64,000 bases of DNA, taken from contig NZ_LQCI01000002.1 of NCBI RefSeq assembly GCF_001613935.1, forward strand, positions 62,001 to 126,000. The letters run 5' to 3'. The position numbers were made by a program, and so were the translations under genes. This document shows positions 16,454 through 25,242 of the stretch, piece after piece. The notes beneath the pieces are model-generated. The model worked only from the letters and a program-made list of their open reading frames with translations, had not been told where the DNA came from and ran no database searches. Origin of the DNA: Amycolatopsis regifaucium (GTDB lineage: Bacteria; Actinomycetota; Actinomycetes; Mycobacteriales; Pseudonocardiaceae). How positions within the stretch are numbered: the stretch's first letter is position 1; every line of letters begins with the position of its first letter.

Positions 16454-18853
16454 TCACCGCACACCGGTTTCCAGGTCCTCCGCGGTCAGCAACGTCAGAT
16501 CGGCCGCGGTCACCTCCGAAGCCTCCGCGAGGCGGGACGCCTGCCTGTCGGTCATGCGCTCGAACACTCGCCGGGCGGTCCGGCCGTTGCCGAAGGTGCC
16601 GTCCTTCGGAATCGCCTCGAAGTAGTCGAGCAGACCGTCCGCCGCTTCTTCGTCGAGGCGGTAGTCGTGTTTGGCGCACTGGGTCCGGACGATGGTGACG
16701 AGCTCGTCCGCCGTGTAGTTGGCGAACTCGATCGTGCGGCTGAACCTCGATTCCATCCCGGGGTTGGATTCGAGGAACTTCGACATTTCGTTCGAGTAAC
16801 CCGCGGCGATCACGACGACGTCGTCGCGGTGGTCTTCCATCAGCTTGACCAGGGTGTCGATGGCCTCGCGACCGAAGTCCGGCCCGCTTCCTCCCGAACC
16901 GGCGCTCAGGGTGTACGCCTCGTCGATGAACAGGACGCCGCCGAGTGCGGTGGTGAAGGCCTCCGTCGTCTTGATCGCGGTGCCACCGATGATCTGCGCG
17001 ACCAGATCGGCCCTGGCCACCTCGACCAGATGTCCTTCACGCAGCACACCGAGTTGCGCGAGCACCTGCCCGTAGAGACGGGCGACCGTGGTCTTGCCGG
17101 TTCCCGGCGCTCCCGCGAACACCAGGTGGCGGGCCATCGGCGGGGCCGACAATCCCGCGTCCTGCCGCCGCTTGGCCATCTTGTTGAGATTGATCAGTGA
17201 CGTCACCTCGCGCTTGACCCCGGCCAATCCGACGAGGCCCTGCAGTTCCATGAGCGGATCGTCGGCGGTCTTGACCGGGGTGGGAGCGGCGGCGGGTGAA
17301 GAGCGCGCCGCTTCGGCCGACGCGGACGTCCCGAACGCGTCCGGCCGCAGGTTCCCGCTGGTGATCAGGTCCAGCACTTCGATCGCCGTGCCGGGCCGGG
17401 TCTGCCGCAGACCGCTGCCGTGGTTGTCCCGCACGGTGCACGACGAGACCCGGACGGCTTCCCGCGTGTCGAGCCGGATGCCGTCGGCCTGGCCACCGGA
17501 GAACTCGGAATCGGTGATGCTGCCCGACGCCCCCTCGGCGAACTGACAGCCCATGCCATCGCTGCCGTGCACGCGGCAACGGGCGACCGACAGGTTGGCT
17601 CCGCCCCCGGCGTGGACACCGTCCCCACCGGAACCGGTGATGGCACTGTCCGCCAGCGCCAGTGCGGCGTCGACGACCTCGACACCGGCGGCCCTGGTGT
17701 CACGTACGCTCAGCCCGCTCGCTGTCAGCCGAGAGCCGCCGACGATGCGCAGCCCTACTTCGCCGCCTTCGATCTCTACGTTCTCCATCGTGCCGCGGCC
17801 ACCTTCGTCGACCTCGACACCGGCGCCGTCCGACCCGAGTACCCGTAACCGGCGGAAGAACGGATCGGCGGCGTCGGAAACCCGGACGCCGGATCGTTTG
17901 CTCCCGGCGACGGAGAGCTGGTCGAATTCCGGAGTGGACCGCTCGGTCACGTGGACGCCGATCCCGTCCACCTCGGCGACCTCGCAGTTGGTGAACTTGC
18001 CGCCGGAACGGGCGGCGAAGTGCACGCCGCGGAAGCCGCTGGCGCGGACGCGGCAGCCACGCAGTTCCGGTTTGCAGCCTTCCGCCACGAAAATGCCCTC
18101 GGCGCCGACACGCTCCACCGAGCAGTCGTCGAGAAAGACGTGACCGGTGCTGGCCAGGTAGAAACCGATACCGTCCGCGGCGGACACCGACAGCCGCTTC
18201 GCCTTCATCGTCGCTTGCTGCTCGACCGCGACCGCGGGCTTGCCGGTGCCGGTGATGGTGGTGTCGTCGACGGTCAGGGTGCCGCGGCCGTTGAGGCAGA
18301 TGCCGTTTCCCGCCGCCTTGACGACACTGCAGGCGCGCATCGTCAGCGCTCCGTCGTCGGCGACCACCACGGCGGAGGTCCCCAGGTCGGTGAAGCGGCA
18401 GGATTCGAGCACGCCACCGTCCGCGGCGGTGACCACGACGCCGGCTCCGACGCCATTGCGGACTTCGCAGTCCCGCATCAGGACCTTGCCGTCGCCGGAC
18501 GCGAAGACCGTGGACCAGCCCGCTCCGTCGAGGGAGCATTCCGTGAGGCTCAGCTGACCTTGCGCCACGAAGACGGCGGGATTGTCCTTGTCGCTGGACA
18601 CGACGGAGATTCCGGACAAGGCGGCCGAGGAGGTGGCCACCGAGACCGCGACCCCGGAGCCGGCCAGGATGGTGACCGTCCCGATGCCGTCCTCGGCGGT
18701 GATCGTCACCGGTTTGGACAATACGAGGTTTTCGTTGTACCGGCCGGGTGCCACCACGATCAAGGCGCCTTCGGGTGCACCGGCCACCGCGTCACCGATG
18801 CGCCGGTAACCGTGCCCCGGCGTCTGCGTGACCATGATGACGTTTTGGCCCAC
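16454..18853 (-). CDS. Right-handed beta-helix / AAA+ ATPase fusion (EccA/CbbX-type)
   Basis: A 799-residue protein from GTG 18853, chosen because AAAGGGAG lies 7 bases upstream; an in-frame GTG-ATG pair at 18880/18877 is an alternative. Residues about 20-510 are parallel beta-helix (CASH/NosD-type) repeats with recurrent G.G..V and .S..C.V rungs. Residues about 550-790 are an AAA+ domain close to EccA and CbbX: GLVGLAGVKREV, Walker A GAPGTGKTT (about 583), Walker B GVLFIDEAY (about 640), sensor VIAAGY and arginine-finger segment MESRFSRTIEF. EccA ATPases act in the cytoplasm in type VII export, handling substrates or chaperones. The beta-helix may recognise or scaffold the substrate. It is first in the four-gene minus-strand cassette. 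ATPase call firm; role inferred. Confidence 0.85.
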   Translation of the reverse strand: MGQNVIMVTQTPGHGYRRIGDAVAGAPEGALIVVAPGRYNENLVLSKPVTITAEDGIGTVTILAGSGVAVSVATSSAALSGISVVSSDKDNPAVFVAQGQLSLTECSLDGAGWSTVFASGDGKVLMRDCEVRNGVGAGVVVTAADGGVLESCRFTDLGTSAVVVADDGALTMRACSVVKAAGNGICLNGRGTLTVDDTTITGTGKPAVAVEQQATMKAKRLSVSAADGIGFYLASTGHVFLDDCSVERVGAEGIFVAEGCKPELRGCRVRASGFRGVHFAARSGGKFTNCEVAEVDGIGVHVTERSTPEFDQLSVAGSKRSGVRVSDAADPFFRRLRVLGSDGAGVEVDEGGRGTMENVEIEGGEVGLRIVGGSRLTASGLSVRDTRAAGVEVVDAALALADSAITGSGGDGVHAGGGANLSVARCRVHGSDGMGCQFAEGASGSITDSEFSGGQADGIRLDTREAVRVSSCTVRDNHGSGLRQTRPGTAIEVLDLITSGNLRPDAFGTSASAEAARSSPAAAPTPVKTADDPLMELQGLVGLAGVKREVTSLINLNKMAKRRQDAGLSAPPMARHLVFAGAPGTGKTTVARLYGQVLAQLGVLREGHLVEVARADLVAQIIGGTAIKTTEAFTTALGGVLFIDEAYTLSAGSGGSGPDFGREAIDTLVKLMEDHRDDVVVIAAGYSNEMSKFLESNPGMESRFSRTIEFANYTADELVTIVRTQCAKHDYRLDEEAADGLLDYFEAIPKDGTFGNGRTARRVFERMTDRQASRLAEASEVTAADLTLLTAEDLETGVR

Positions 18854-19297
18854 GTTCCGGCTCCCTTTCTCGTTCATCACCCGTACCGGCCCCGAATCCG
18901 GGACTTTGAGCGCACCAATAAGGCCTCAACGAATTCTTCATTCGCAGCTGCTCTGATCTTCGAGGAGAAACGGAAGACAAAGGGCGCTCGGGGGAAGTTC
19001 GGGCAACATGTCGGGCAAAATCGCCTCTTGCGCTCCACCCGTCACCCTCTTCGTAAGGGAAAACCCTCTTTCCGGCCGTGGCGTGCGCATCGCGTGGGAA
19101 CAAGAGCCCGGATTCGTTCAGTGACGGCGACACTGTGGAGAGTGACCACCCGGCGGCCGCGGGCGCACCCCTCGAAGTACGATGAGCAGAGGTGGCCCCC
19201 GCCGAAGGTGGCAAAAGCGAGGCCGACATGGCGCTCCGCGACTCGATCCGGCGGAGGGAACCGATCGGCGCGCGGCAGGCGGGCGGCACGGGAAGGG
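18854..19297. other. Divergent intergenic region between secretion cassette and LuxR gene
   Basis: About 440 bp without a convincing gene. It must hold promoters for the minus-strand cassette and the plus-strand regulator. I see a short direct repeat of tcgggcaa near 19005-19020 and a small hairpin (aggg-aaa-ccct) near 19057. No clear sigma-factor hexamers stand out. The LuxR frame is open into this region, with an alternative GTG at 19208. Confidence 0.5.
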
Positions 19298-20704
19298 GTG
19301 ACTGAACTGGACAGGCCGGACGATGCCGAGGCCGCTCGCGAAGCCCTCGACGCGGCGCGCAAAGAACGGGCACGGTTGGGCGCGCTGGGCCGGTGGAGCG
19401 AAGCCGACGAGGCCGCTATGAGTGCCCTGCGCCGGATCCTCGAGTTCGCCTCACCCGACATCGTCGGACCGGAACTGGGTGGCCTGGTCTACGTGGCGGG
19501 CAGTCCCAGGCCCGGACCGCAGACCGCCGGCCGGCACGGGCTCCCGGTTCCGCCGGAACGGCTGAGCGCGACGCGCGCGATGTCGCTGGTGAACCAAGGG
19601 AACGACCCGCGGGAAGCGGCCGAGCTCGCCCATGAAGCCCTGAAGTCGTTCAACTGGCGTGATGTCGGCACATTCTGGTACGCGATCCTGTCGCTCGCCT
19701 ACCTCGACGACGGTGCTTTGGCCCAGCACCATTGCGAACGCGCGATGACCCGCGCGGGTTGGGCCGCATCACCGGCCCTGACCGTGCTCCGGGCTCGCGT
19801 CGCGGCTCTCAACGGCGACTCGGTGACCGCTGTCCGGCTGCTCGATCCCCTCGTCACTCGCGGCGTCCAAAACCAGTTCACCGAGGTCGCGGTGGCCTGG
19901 GCCATCGAGGCCTTGGTCGACCTCGGCGATCTCGATCGCGCGGACGCCCTGATGCGCGCTCACGCTTTCAGCGGCAACCTGGACGCCGTCGTCGATCGCG
20001 CCGAAGTCCTCGCGGCGCGCGGCCTCCTGAGCCGGGCGATCGGGCAGCCGGAACCTGCCTACGAGGACTTCGTCGCCTGCGGCCGGGAACTCGCCTCCTG
20101 GGGGGTCGGCAACCCCGCCGTCATCCCCTGGCGGTCGAGAGCAGCACTCTGCGCCGCCGCGACGGGACGGGAGACCATCGCCCTTCCGCTGGCCGAGGAG
20201 GAACTCAGCCGCGCGAGGAGGTGGGGCACCGCCCGGGCGATCGGTACCGCCTTGCGCACGCTCGGCCTGGTGTCCACCGAGGGCCGGGATGTCGAGCTTT
20301 TGAAGAAGGCGGTCGAACTCCTGGCGGACAGCGGCGCCCGGAACACCTTGATGGAAGCCCAATATGAACTCGCGGTGAAATTGAGGCTCGAGGGACGCCA
20401 CGACGAGGTTCAGCCCGCGCTCCGCGGCCTCCGCGAAACCGCGCTCGCGACCGGCAACAACGCTTGGGAAGTCCGCGCGGACGAAGCGCTACGACGGTGG
20501 ACGGCGGCCGGTGAAACGCCGAAGGTGTCCGCGAAAGAACGCAAGGTGGCGAACCTCGCTCAGGGCGGGCTGAGCAATGGCGAGATCGCCAAGCGATTAC
20601 AGCTGACCACGTCTACTGTGGAATTCCACCTCTCGAATATCTATCGCAAACTCGCGATTTCCGGGCGAAGCGAATTACGCTCGATCTTAGTCCCCATCCG
20701 GTAG
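19298..20704 (+). CDS. LuxR-family transcriptional regulator with TPR-like sensor region
   Basis: About 468 residues. The start is uncertain: GTG 19298 gives an N-terminus VTELDRPDDAEAAREAL, with GGAAGG lying very close to it; GTG 19208 is the main alternative. Residues about 20-390 are helical, Ala/Leu/Glu-rich TPR-like repeats with no Walker motif. The C-terminus is a LuxR helix-turn-helix: KERKVANLAQGGLSNGEIAK, then LTTSTVEFHLSNIYRKL. It therefore lacks the ATPase of MalT/LAL regulators. It lies 251 bp upstream of the AT-ACP gene on the same strand, so it is a good candidate for pathway-specific control of the PKS. That link is inferred from position only. Confidence 0.8.
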   Translation: MTELDRPDDAEAAREALDAARKERARLGALGRWSEADEAAMSALRRILEFASPDIVGPELGGLVYVAGSPRPGPQTAGRHGLPVPPERLSATRAMSLVNQGNDPREAAELAHEALKSFNWRDVGTFWYAILSLAYLDDGALAQHHCERAMTRAGWAASPALTVLRARVAALNGDSVTAVRLLDPLVTRGVQNQFTEVAVAWAIEALVDLGDLDRADALMRAHAFSGNLDAVVDRAEVLAARGLLSRAIGQPEPAYEDFVACGRELASWGVGNPAVIPWRSRAALCAAATGRETIALPLAEEELSRARRWGTARAIGTALRTLGLVSTEGRDVELLKKAVELLADSGARNTLMEAQYELAVKLRLEGRHDEVQPALRGLRETALATGNNAWEVRADEALRRWTAAGETPKVSAKERKVANLAQGGLSNGEIAKRLQLTTSTVEFHLSNIYRKLAISGRSELRSILVPIR

Positions 20705-20955
20705 CCGATGGGGTTTCCGCGAACCGGCTGATCGGTGGTCCAACGACCCTGCCCGAACGGGCACCCCTCGATCGCGGGCCGGTCGAGGGCAGGTGAACGT
20801 CAGGCGCACCCGGCCGGTGACAAAAGGGCTACTCCCCGCACTGTTCGGGCACTCTTCCCCTTCCGCCGCGAGTTCGGCCGATACCGTCCGGAAATCGAAA
20901 GCTTCCGCGCATTTCCTGGTGCGACAGAACAGAAGCCGGACAGAAGGTGAGCCGA

Positions 20956-22245
20956 ATGATGGACCTCGGACAGACTGAAGTCGGACTGGTTCCCGGGCAA
21001 GGAGCGTACCGGCCCGGCACGTTGGCCGTTCCGTGGGCACGCGGTGACGAATCGGTGCACGAAGTGTTCGAAACCATCGACGAGGTGTATCGCGCCCGGA
21101 CCGGCCGCACCGTCAGTTCGGTGGTGTTCGCGGCCGAGGCACCTTCGCTCGAAGAAATGCTCACCCGGCATCCGGACGAGCTCCAGCTGGCGATCTACGG
21201 CGCCTCCGTCACCGCGTACCGGATTCTCGCCGCCCGCGGCACGATCGTGGATCTGGTGGTGGGGCACAGCTTCGGCGAGATCGCGGCCCTGGTGATCGGC
21301 GGGGCGTTCTCCATCGCCGACGGTGCTTCCGTCGTCTGTGACCGCAACGAAGTCCTGCGTGCCCACGCTCCCGAGGGCGGCCTGCTCGCACTGCGGTGCG
21401 GCCGGGCCCGCAGCGAGCTTCTGCTCTCGCTCGTGGAACTGCCCGGCCTGGCCTTCGCGGTCGACAACGCCGACGAACAAACCGTGCTGTCGGGTCCCGC
21501 GGCACAGTTGGCCACGGCACGCACGGTGGCGGAAACGCTCGGAATCGGCACTGGTGCGGTCTCTTCGCCTTACGGGTTCCACAATCAGGCTCTCGTTCCG
21601 GCGGGGCGGGAGCTGGCCGCGAAGGCCGCCGAGTACAAAGCGGGCGGCTTCGCCGTCCCGGTGTATTCCCCGATCCTCGGGCGCCGGTATCACGACGGCG
21701 ATGACCTGGCCGCCCTGCTGGGCCTTCATCTGTCCCAGCCGGTTCAGTTCCGTGAAGCGCTTTCCGGCCTCTACGCCGAAGGAAGGCGGTCGTTCACCGA
21801 GCTGGGTGCGGGTGAGACGCTCACCAAACTCGTCCGCGCCGCCTTCCCGCTCGCCTCCGCGGTGGGAGCCCTCACCCAGACCGGGCAACCCACGCCTGTC
21901 CCCCGCACGCGGCAAGCGGTCGCCGTCCCGGCTCCCGCCGCGCCCCCGGTACAGGAGACGGTGCCGGCTCCGGCACTGGTCGCCGCCGGCTCGGTTCCGG
22001 CGCGGGGAGAAGTGTTCTCCCGGTTGCGCGAACTGTACGCCGAAGCGCTGGAATACCCGGTCGAGGTGCTGACCGAGGACGCGGCGCTGGAGGCGGACCT
22101 CGGCGTCGACTCGATGCGCCAGACGGAACTGCTGACGAAGGCCCGGCAGATCTTCGACCTGCCCGCGCCCGCGCCGGGTTTCCGCAGTACCGATCTGGAC
22201 ACACTCGCCAAGGTCACCGACTATGTGACCGGCAGTCGCGGGTGA
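20956..22245 (+). CDS. Acyltransferase-ACP didomain protein of iterative PKS/FAS
   Basis: 429 residues from ATG 20956 (a second ATG follows at 20959); AGAAGG lies about 8 bases upstream. Residues about 8-320 are a malonyl-type acyltransferase: GLVPGQGAY at the N-terminus, nucleophile motif GHSFGEIAAL (Ser about 103) and YGFHNQAL in place of the usual HxFHS segment. After a Pro/Ala/Val linker, residues about 350-425 are an acyl carrier protein with DLGVDSMRQTEL; the phosphopantetheine Ser is about residue 386. This is the only carrier domain in the three PKS proteins, so all chain-building steps must use it. The stop overlaps the start of the next gene (GTGA), indicating translational coupling. 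Extender specificity cannot be read safely. Confidence 0.88.
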   Translation: MMDLGQTEVGLVPGQGAYRPGTLAVPWARGDESVHEVFETIDEVYRARTGRTVSSVVFAAEAPSLEEMLTRHPDELQLAIYGASVTAYRILAARGTIVDLVVGHSFGEIAALVIGGAFSIADGASVVCDRNEVLRAHAPEGGLLALRCGRARSELLLSLVELPGLAFAVDNADEQTVLSGPAAQLATARTVAETLGIGTGAVSSPYGFHNQALVPAGRELAAKAAEYKAGGFAVPVYSPILGRRYHDGDDLAALLGLHLSQPVQFREALSGLYAEGRRSFTELGAGETLTKLVRAAFPLASAVGALTQTGQPTPVPRTRQAVAVPAPAAPPVQETVPAPALVAAGSVPARGEVFSRLRELYAEALEYPVEVLTEDAALEADLGVDSMRQTELLTKARQIFDLPAPAPGFRSTDLDTLAKVTDYVTGSRG

Positions 22246-25220
22246 ACCCGGTGAACGGGGAACTGGAAGGCCGCGTCGCCCTGGTGACCGGCGGCGCGGG
22301 CGGCGTCGGTTCCGCGGTGGTGGAACTGCTCGCCCGCCGCGGGGCGGTCGTCTATCTCAACTGCTTCCACTCCTTCCAGCGAGGCAAGGAGATCGCCGGG
22401 CGCTTGTCCGCCGAAGGACTGGACGTCCGGCTCGCGCGCGGTTCGGTCGCCAAGGACGAGCACGTCGAACGGATCATGGGGCAGATCGGCGAGGCCGAGG
22501 GCAGGCTGGACATCCTGGTCAACAACGCCGCGCTCGGGATCTTCGGCACCGCCGCCGGGATCAGCGAGGACGAGCTCGACCGGGCGCTGGCGACGAACCT
22601 CAAGGCCCCCTTGCGCTGCGTGCAACGGGCCCGGCCACTGCTGGCCGCGAGCGGTCAGGCCAGTGTGGTCAACGTGTCCTCGGTGGGGGCGCGCTCGGTG
22701 CTGAAGGACTACCTCGCGATCGGCGTCACCAAGGCGGCGCTCGAGGCGATGACCCGGTACCTCGCGGTGGAGCTGGGCCCGGCGGGGATCCGCGTCAACA
22801 CCGCCTCCGGCGGGCTACTGGACACCGCGGGCGGTCGCATGTTCCCCGGTTACGCCGACTTCGCCTCGATGATGCGGGACCGGACGCCGTTGGGTCGCAG
22901 GCTGGGCGAGGTCGACGAGTTCGCCGAACTGGTCGCTTTCCTCGCCTCGTCCCGCTCCCGCTGGATCACCGGGCAGACGGTCAGCGCGGACGGCGGTGTG
23001 GACCTGATGTGCGGGGATCTTCCCGAGCCGCCCCGCACGGTGCAGGACGTCGCTCCACCACCAGTACCCGAGTCCACCCCGCCCGCGGAGCCGGACACCG
23101 AAGATCCGATCGTCGTCGTGGGGATGGGCATGGCGGTACCCGGCGCGTCCAGTCCGGAGGAGTTCTGGGACGTGCTGGTCGACGGACCGAACCTGTTCAC
23201 CGAGGCCACCCCCGACCGTTGGGTGACCGCCGCGTTCACCCCGAACCGCACCGACGTGCCGGACAAGGGATCGCAGCCGGTTTCCGGACTCATCACCGGT
23301 TTCCGTCCGCATCCCCGGCTCGCGGCGGAAGCACCGGCGGACACCGACTTCAGCACCCTGTGGCTGCGGCACAGCCTGTATCAGGCGCTCGAGCACACCA
23401 GCGTGGGCGCAGACGACCGGGTCGCCTTCTGTGTCGGGCTCACCGCCGACGGCAGCCAGCACCTGTCCGAGGCCCAGGTGGTCGCCGCGGTACGCGAAGC
23501 GCTCGACGGACCGCACGCGCAGGGCATGACCGGTGAGGAGAAACATCAGGTCGAGCAGCGCGTCCTGGCCCGTTTCCCGCGCGGCACGGGCGATGCCGCC
23601 CGGTCGTTGCCGCACGCGATCGCGTCGGACGCCATCGCGGGGATCCTTCCCGGTGATTCCGCCGTGCACGTGGTGGACACGGCTTGTTCGTCCTCGCTGT
23701 ACGCACTGGACCGGGGCATCCGAGAACTGGATTCCGGCCGTTGCGATGTCGCCGTGTGCGGTGGCTCGGCGGTCATGCAGGTCACCTACATGGTGGCGTT
23801 CGCCAAAATGGGCGGCCTGTCCCCCACCGGCGAAGTCCGCTCGCTGGACGAAGGTGCCAACGGCGTGCTGTTCGCCGACGGCGCGGGACTCGTGGTGCTG
23901 AAGAAGCTGTCCCGGGCGCTGGCGGATGGCGACACCGTGCTCGGCATCGTCCGTGGAGTCGGTCTGTCGGCGGACGGCAAGGGCAAGGCGATCAACGCGC
24001 CCGCCACCACCGGCCAGGTGATGGCGGCACGACGGGCGCTGGCCAAGGCCGGAACCAGCCCGCGGGACATCGACCTCGTCATCGCGCACGCCACCGGCAC
24101 CCCCACGGGCGACACCGCCGAACTGCTGGGTATCGCCGAGGTCTACGCGCCGGACCGCCCGGTCACCGTGGTGTCCAACAAATCCGTCATCGGGCACACC
24201 GGGTGGCCGGCGGGCGTGGTGTCCCTGATCCACCTCCTGCTGTGTCTGCGCCACGACCGGATTCCGCCTCAGCACCGGTTCGAACGCCTGCCCGCGCGGG
24301 TCACGGAGCAGACCACGAACATCGAGGTGCCACGCCGGACCACGGATTGGCGGCGAGGTGCCCGTGATCGAGCGCGGACCGGCGCGGTGGCCGCGTTCGG
24401 CTTCGGCGGCACGAACGCGACGGCCGTGGTGTCGGAGTACCTTCCCGAGCTGCATCCGAGGGCGTCCGAGGGACCGCGTGCGACCGCCCCGGTCGCCGTC
24501 CGGTCCCGGCCGCTGGTGATCGTCGGCTGGTCGGCCTGCGAGCCGGACGACGGCGCGGCCTCCTTCGGCGCGGTCTACCCGGTGCACCCGATCGACGGGG
24601 TCGCGTTGCCACCGCCGATGATGCGCCGGATCGACCGGGCGCAGCTACTGGCTCTCGAGTGCATGGTGCGGCTTCCCGCCCCGGTGCGGAAGTTGTGCGA
24701 GACCCACCGCGACACCACCGGCGTCCTGTTCGGGGTGACCGGCCAGACCGGCGCGATGCACGGCGCGCAACTGCGGGTGCATTTCGACGACGTCCGGGCG
24801 GCGGTGGGCGGGAATCCCACCCCCGCCGTGGCGGACTTCCTCGACCGGATGTGGTCCGAGGTGGCCGGCACCTGGCCCGCGATCAGCCCGGACACCCAGC
24901 CCGGGGTGATGCCGAACGTCATCGCCTCCAGGATCGCCAACCACTTCGATCTCCGAGGGCTGAACCTGGTGGTGGACGCCGGGACCGCGGCCCTGCTCGA
25001 ATCCTTCGAGACCGCGGCCCGGTTCCTCGAAGAAGGCGATCTCGACCTGGCCCTGGTGGGCGGGATGAGCGCCAACCCGTACCCCGCCTGGGTCCGGTCG
25101 CTACGGGAGAAACCGTCCGGTGACTCCGTCGACGCGGAAGGCGCTTACCTCTTCGCGGTCACTTCGGCGGAGAAGGCCGAGGAATGGTCTCTTCCCGTGC
25201 TCGCGCACATCGAACCCTGA
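22242..25220 (+). CDS. Trifunctional FabL-like enoyl reductase - ketosynthase - CLF-like protein
   Basis: 992 residues, GTG start overlapping the preceding stop. Residues about 5-250 are an SDR with TGGAGGVGSA. Its active site reads YLAIGVTKAALEAMTRYLAV: Tyr and Lys are separated by six residues, as in FabL/FabI enoyl-ACP reductases, not YxxxK as in ketoreductases. The following ASGGLLDT and GQTVSADGG also match FabL. Residues about 285-730 are a complete ketosynthase: DTACSSSL (Cys about 482), HATGTPTGD (His about 616) and NKSVIGHT (His about 652). Residues about 760-990 resemble a second, truncated KS where the Cys position reads VVDAGTAAL, so it is CLF-like. The KS-CLF pairing recalls PUFA-synthase and heterocyst-glycolipid (hglE) type enzymes; the SDR-type enoyl reductase fused in front is unusual. 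Confidence 0.85.
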   Translation: MNPVNGELEGRVALVTGGAGGVGSAVVELLARRGAVVYLNCFHSFQRGKEIAGRLSAEGLDVRLARGSVAKDEHVERIMGQIGEAEGRLDILVNNAALGIFGTAAGISEDELDRALATNLKAPLRCVQRARPLLAASGQASVVNVSSVGARSVLKDYLAIGVTKAALEAMTRYLAVELGPAGIRVNTASGGLLDTAGGRMFPGYADFASMMRDRTPLGRRLGEVDEFAELVAFLASSRSRWITGQTVSADGGVDLMCGDLPEPPRTVQDVAPPPVPESTPPAEPDTEDPIVVVGMGMAVPGASSPEEFWDVLVDGPNLFTEATPDRWVTAAFTPNRTDVPDKGSQPVSGLITGFRPHPRLAAEAPADTDFSTLWLRHSLYQALEHTSVGADDRVAFCVGLTADGSQHLSEAQVVAAVREALDGPHAQGMTGEEKHQVEQRVLARFPRGTGDAARSLPHAIASDAIAGILPGDSAVHVVDTACSSSLYALDRGIRELDSGRCDVAVCGGSAVMQVTYMVAFAKMGGLSPTGEVRSLDEGANGVLFADGAGLVVLKKLSRALADGDTVLGIVRGVGLSADGKGKAINAPATTGQVMAARRALAKAGTSPRDIDLVIAHATGTPTGDTAELLGIAEVYAPDRPVTVVSNKSVIGHTGWPAGVVSLIHLLLCLRHDRIPPQHRFERLPARVTEQTTNIEVPRRTTDWRRGARDRARTGAVAAFGFGGTNATAVVSEYLPELHPRASEGPRATAPVAVRSRPLVIVGWSACEPDDGAASFGAVYPVHPIDGVALPPPMMRRIDRAQLLALECMVRLPAPVRKLCETHRDTTGVLFGVTGQTGAMHGAQLRVHFDDVRAAVGGNPTPAVADFLDRMWSEVAGTWPAISPDTQPGVMPNVIASRIANHFDLRGLNLVVDAGTAALLESFETAARFLEEGDLDLALVGGMSANPYPAWVRSLREKPSGDSVDAEGAYLFAVTSAEKAEEWSLPVLAHIEP

Positions 25221-25242
25221 CGCACACTGCTTTGGAGTTGTC

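Noticed and set aside
22242..23030. N-terminal SDR of the KS protein as a ketoreductase
   Set aside because: Tyr-Lys spacing is six residues, and the flanking blocks match FabL-type enoyl reductases. Two true ketoreductases are present in the next protein.
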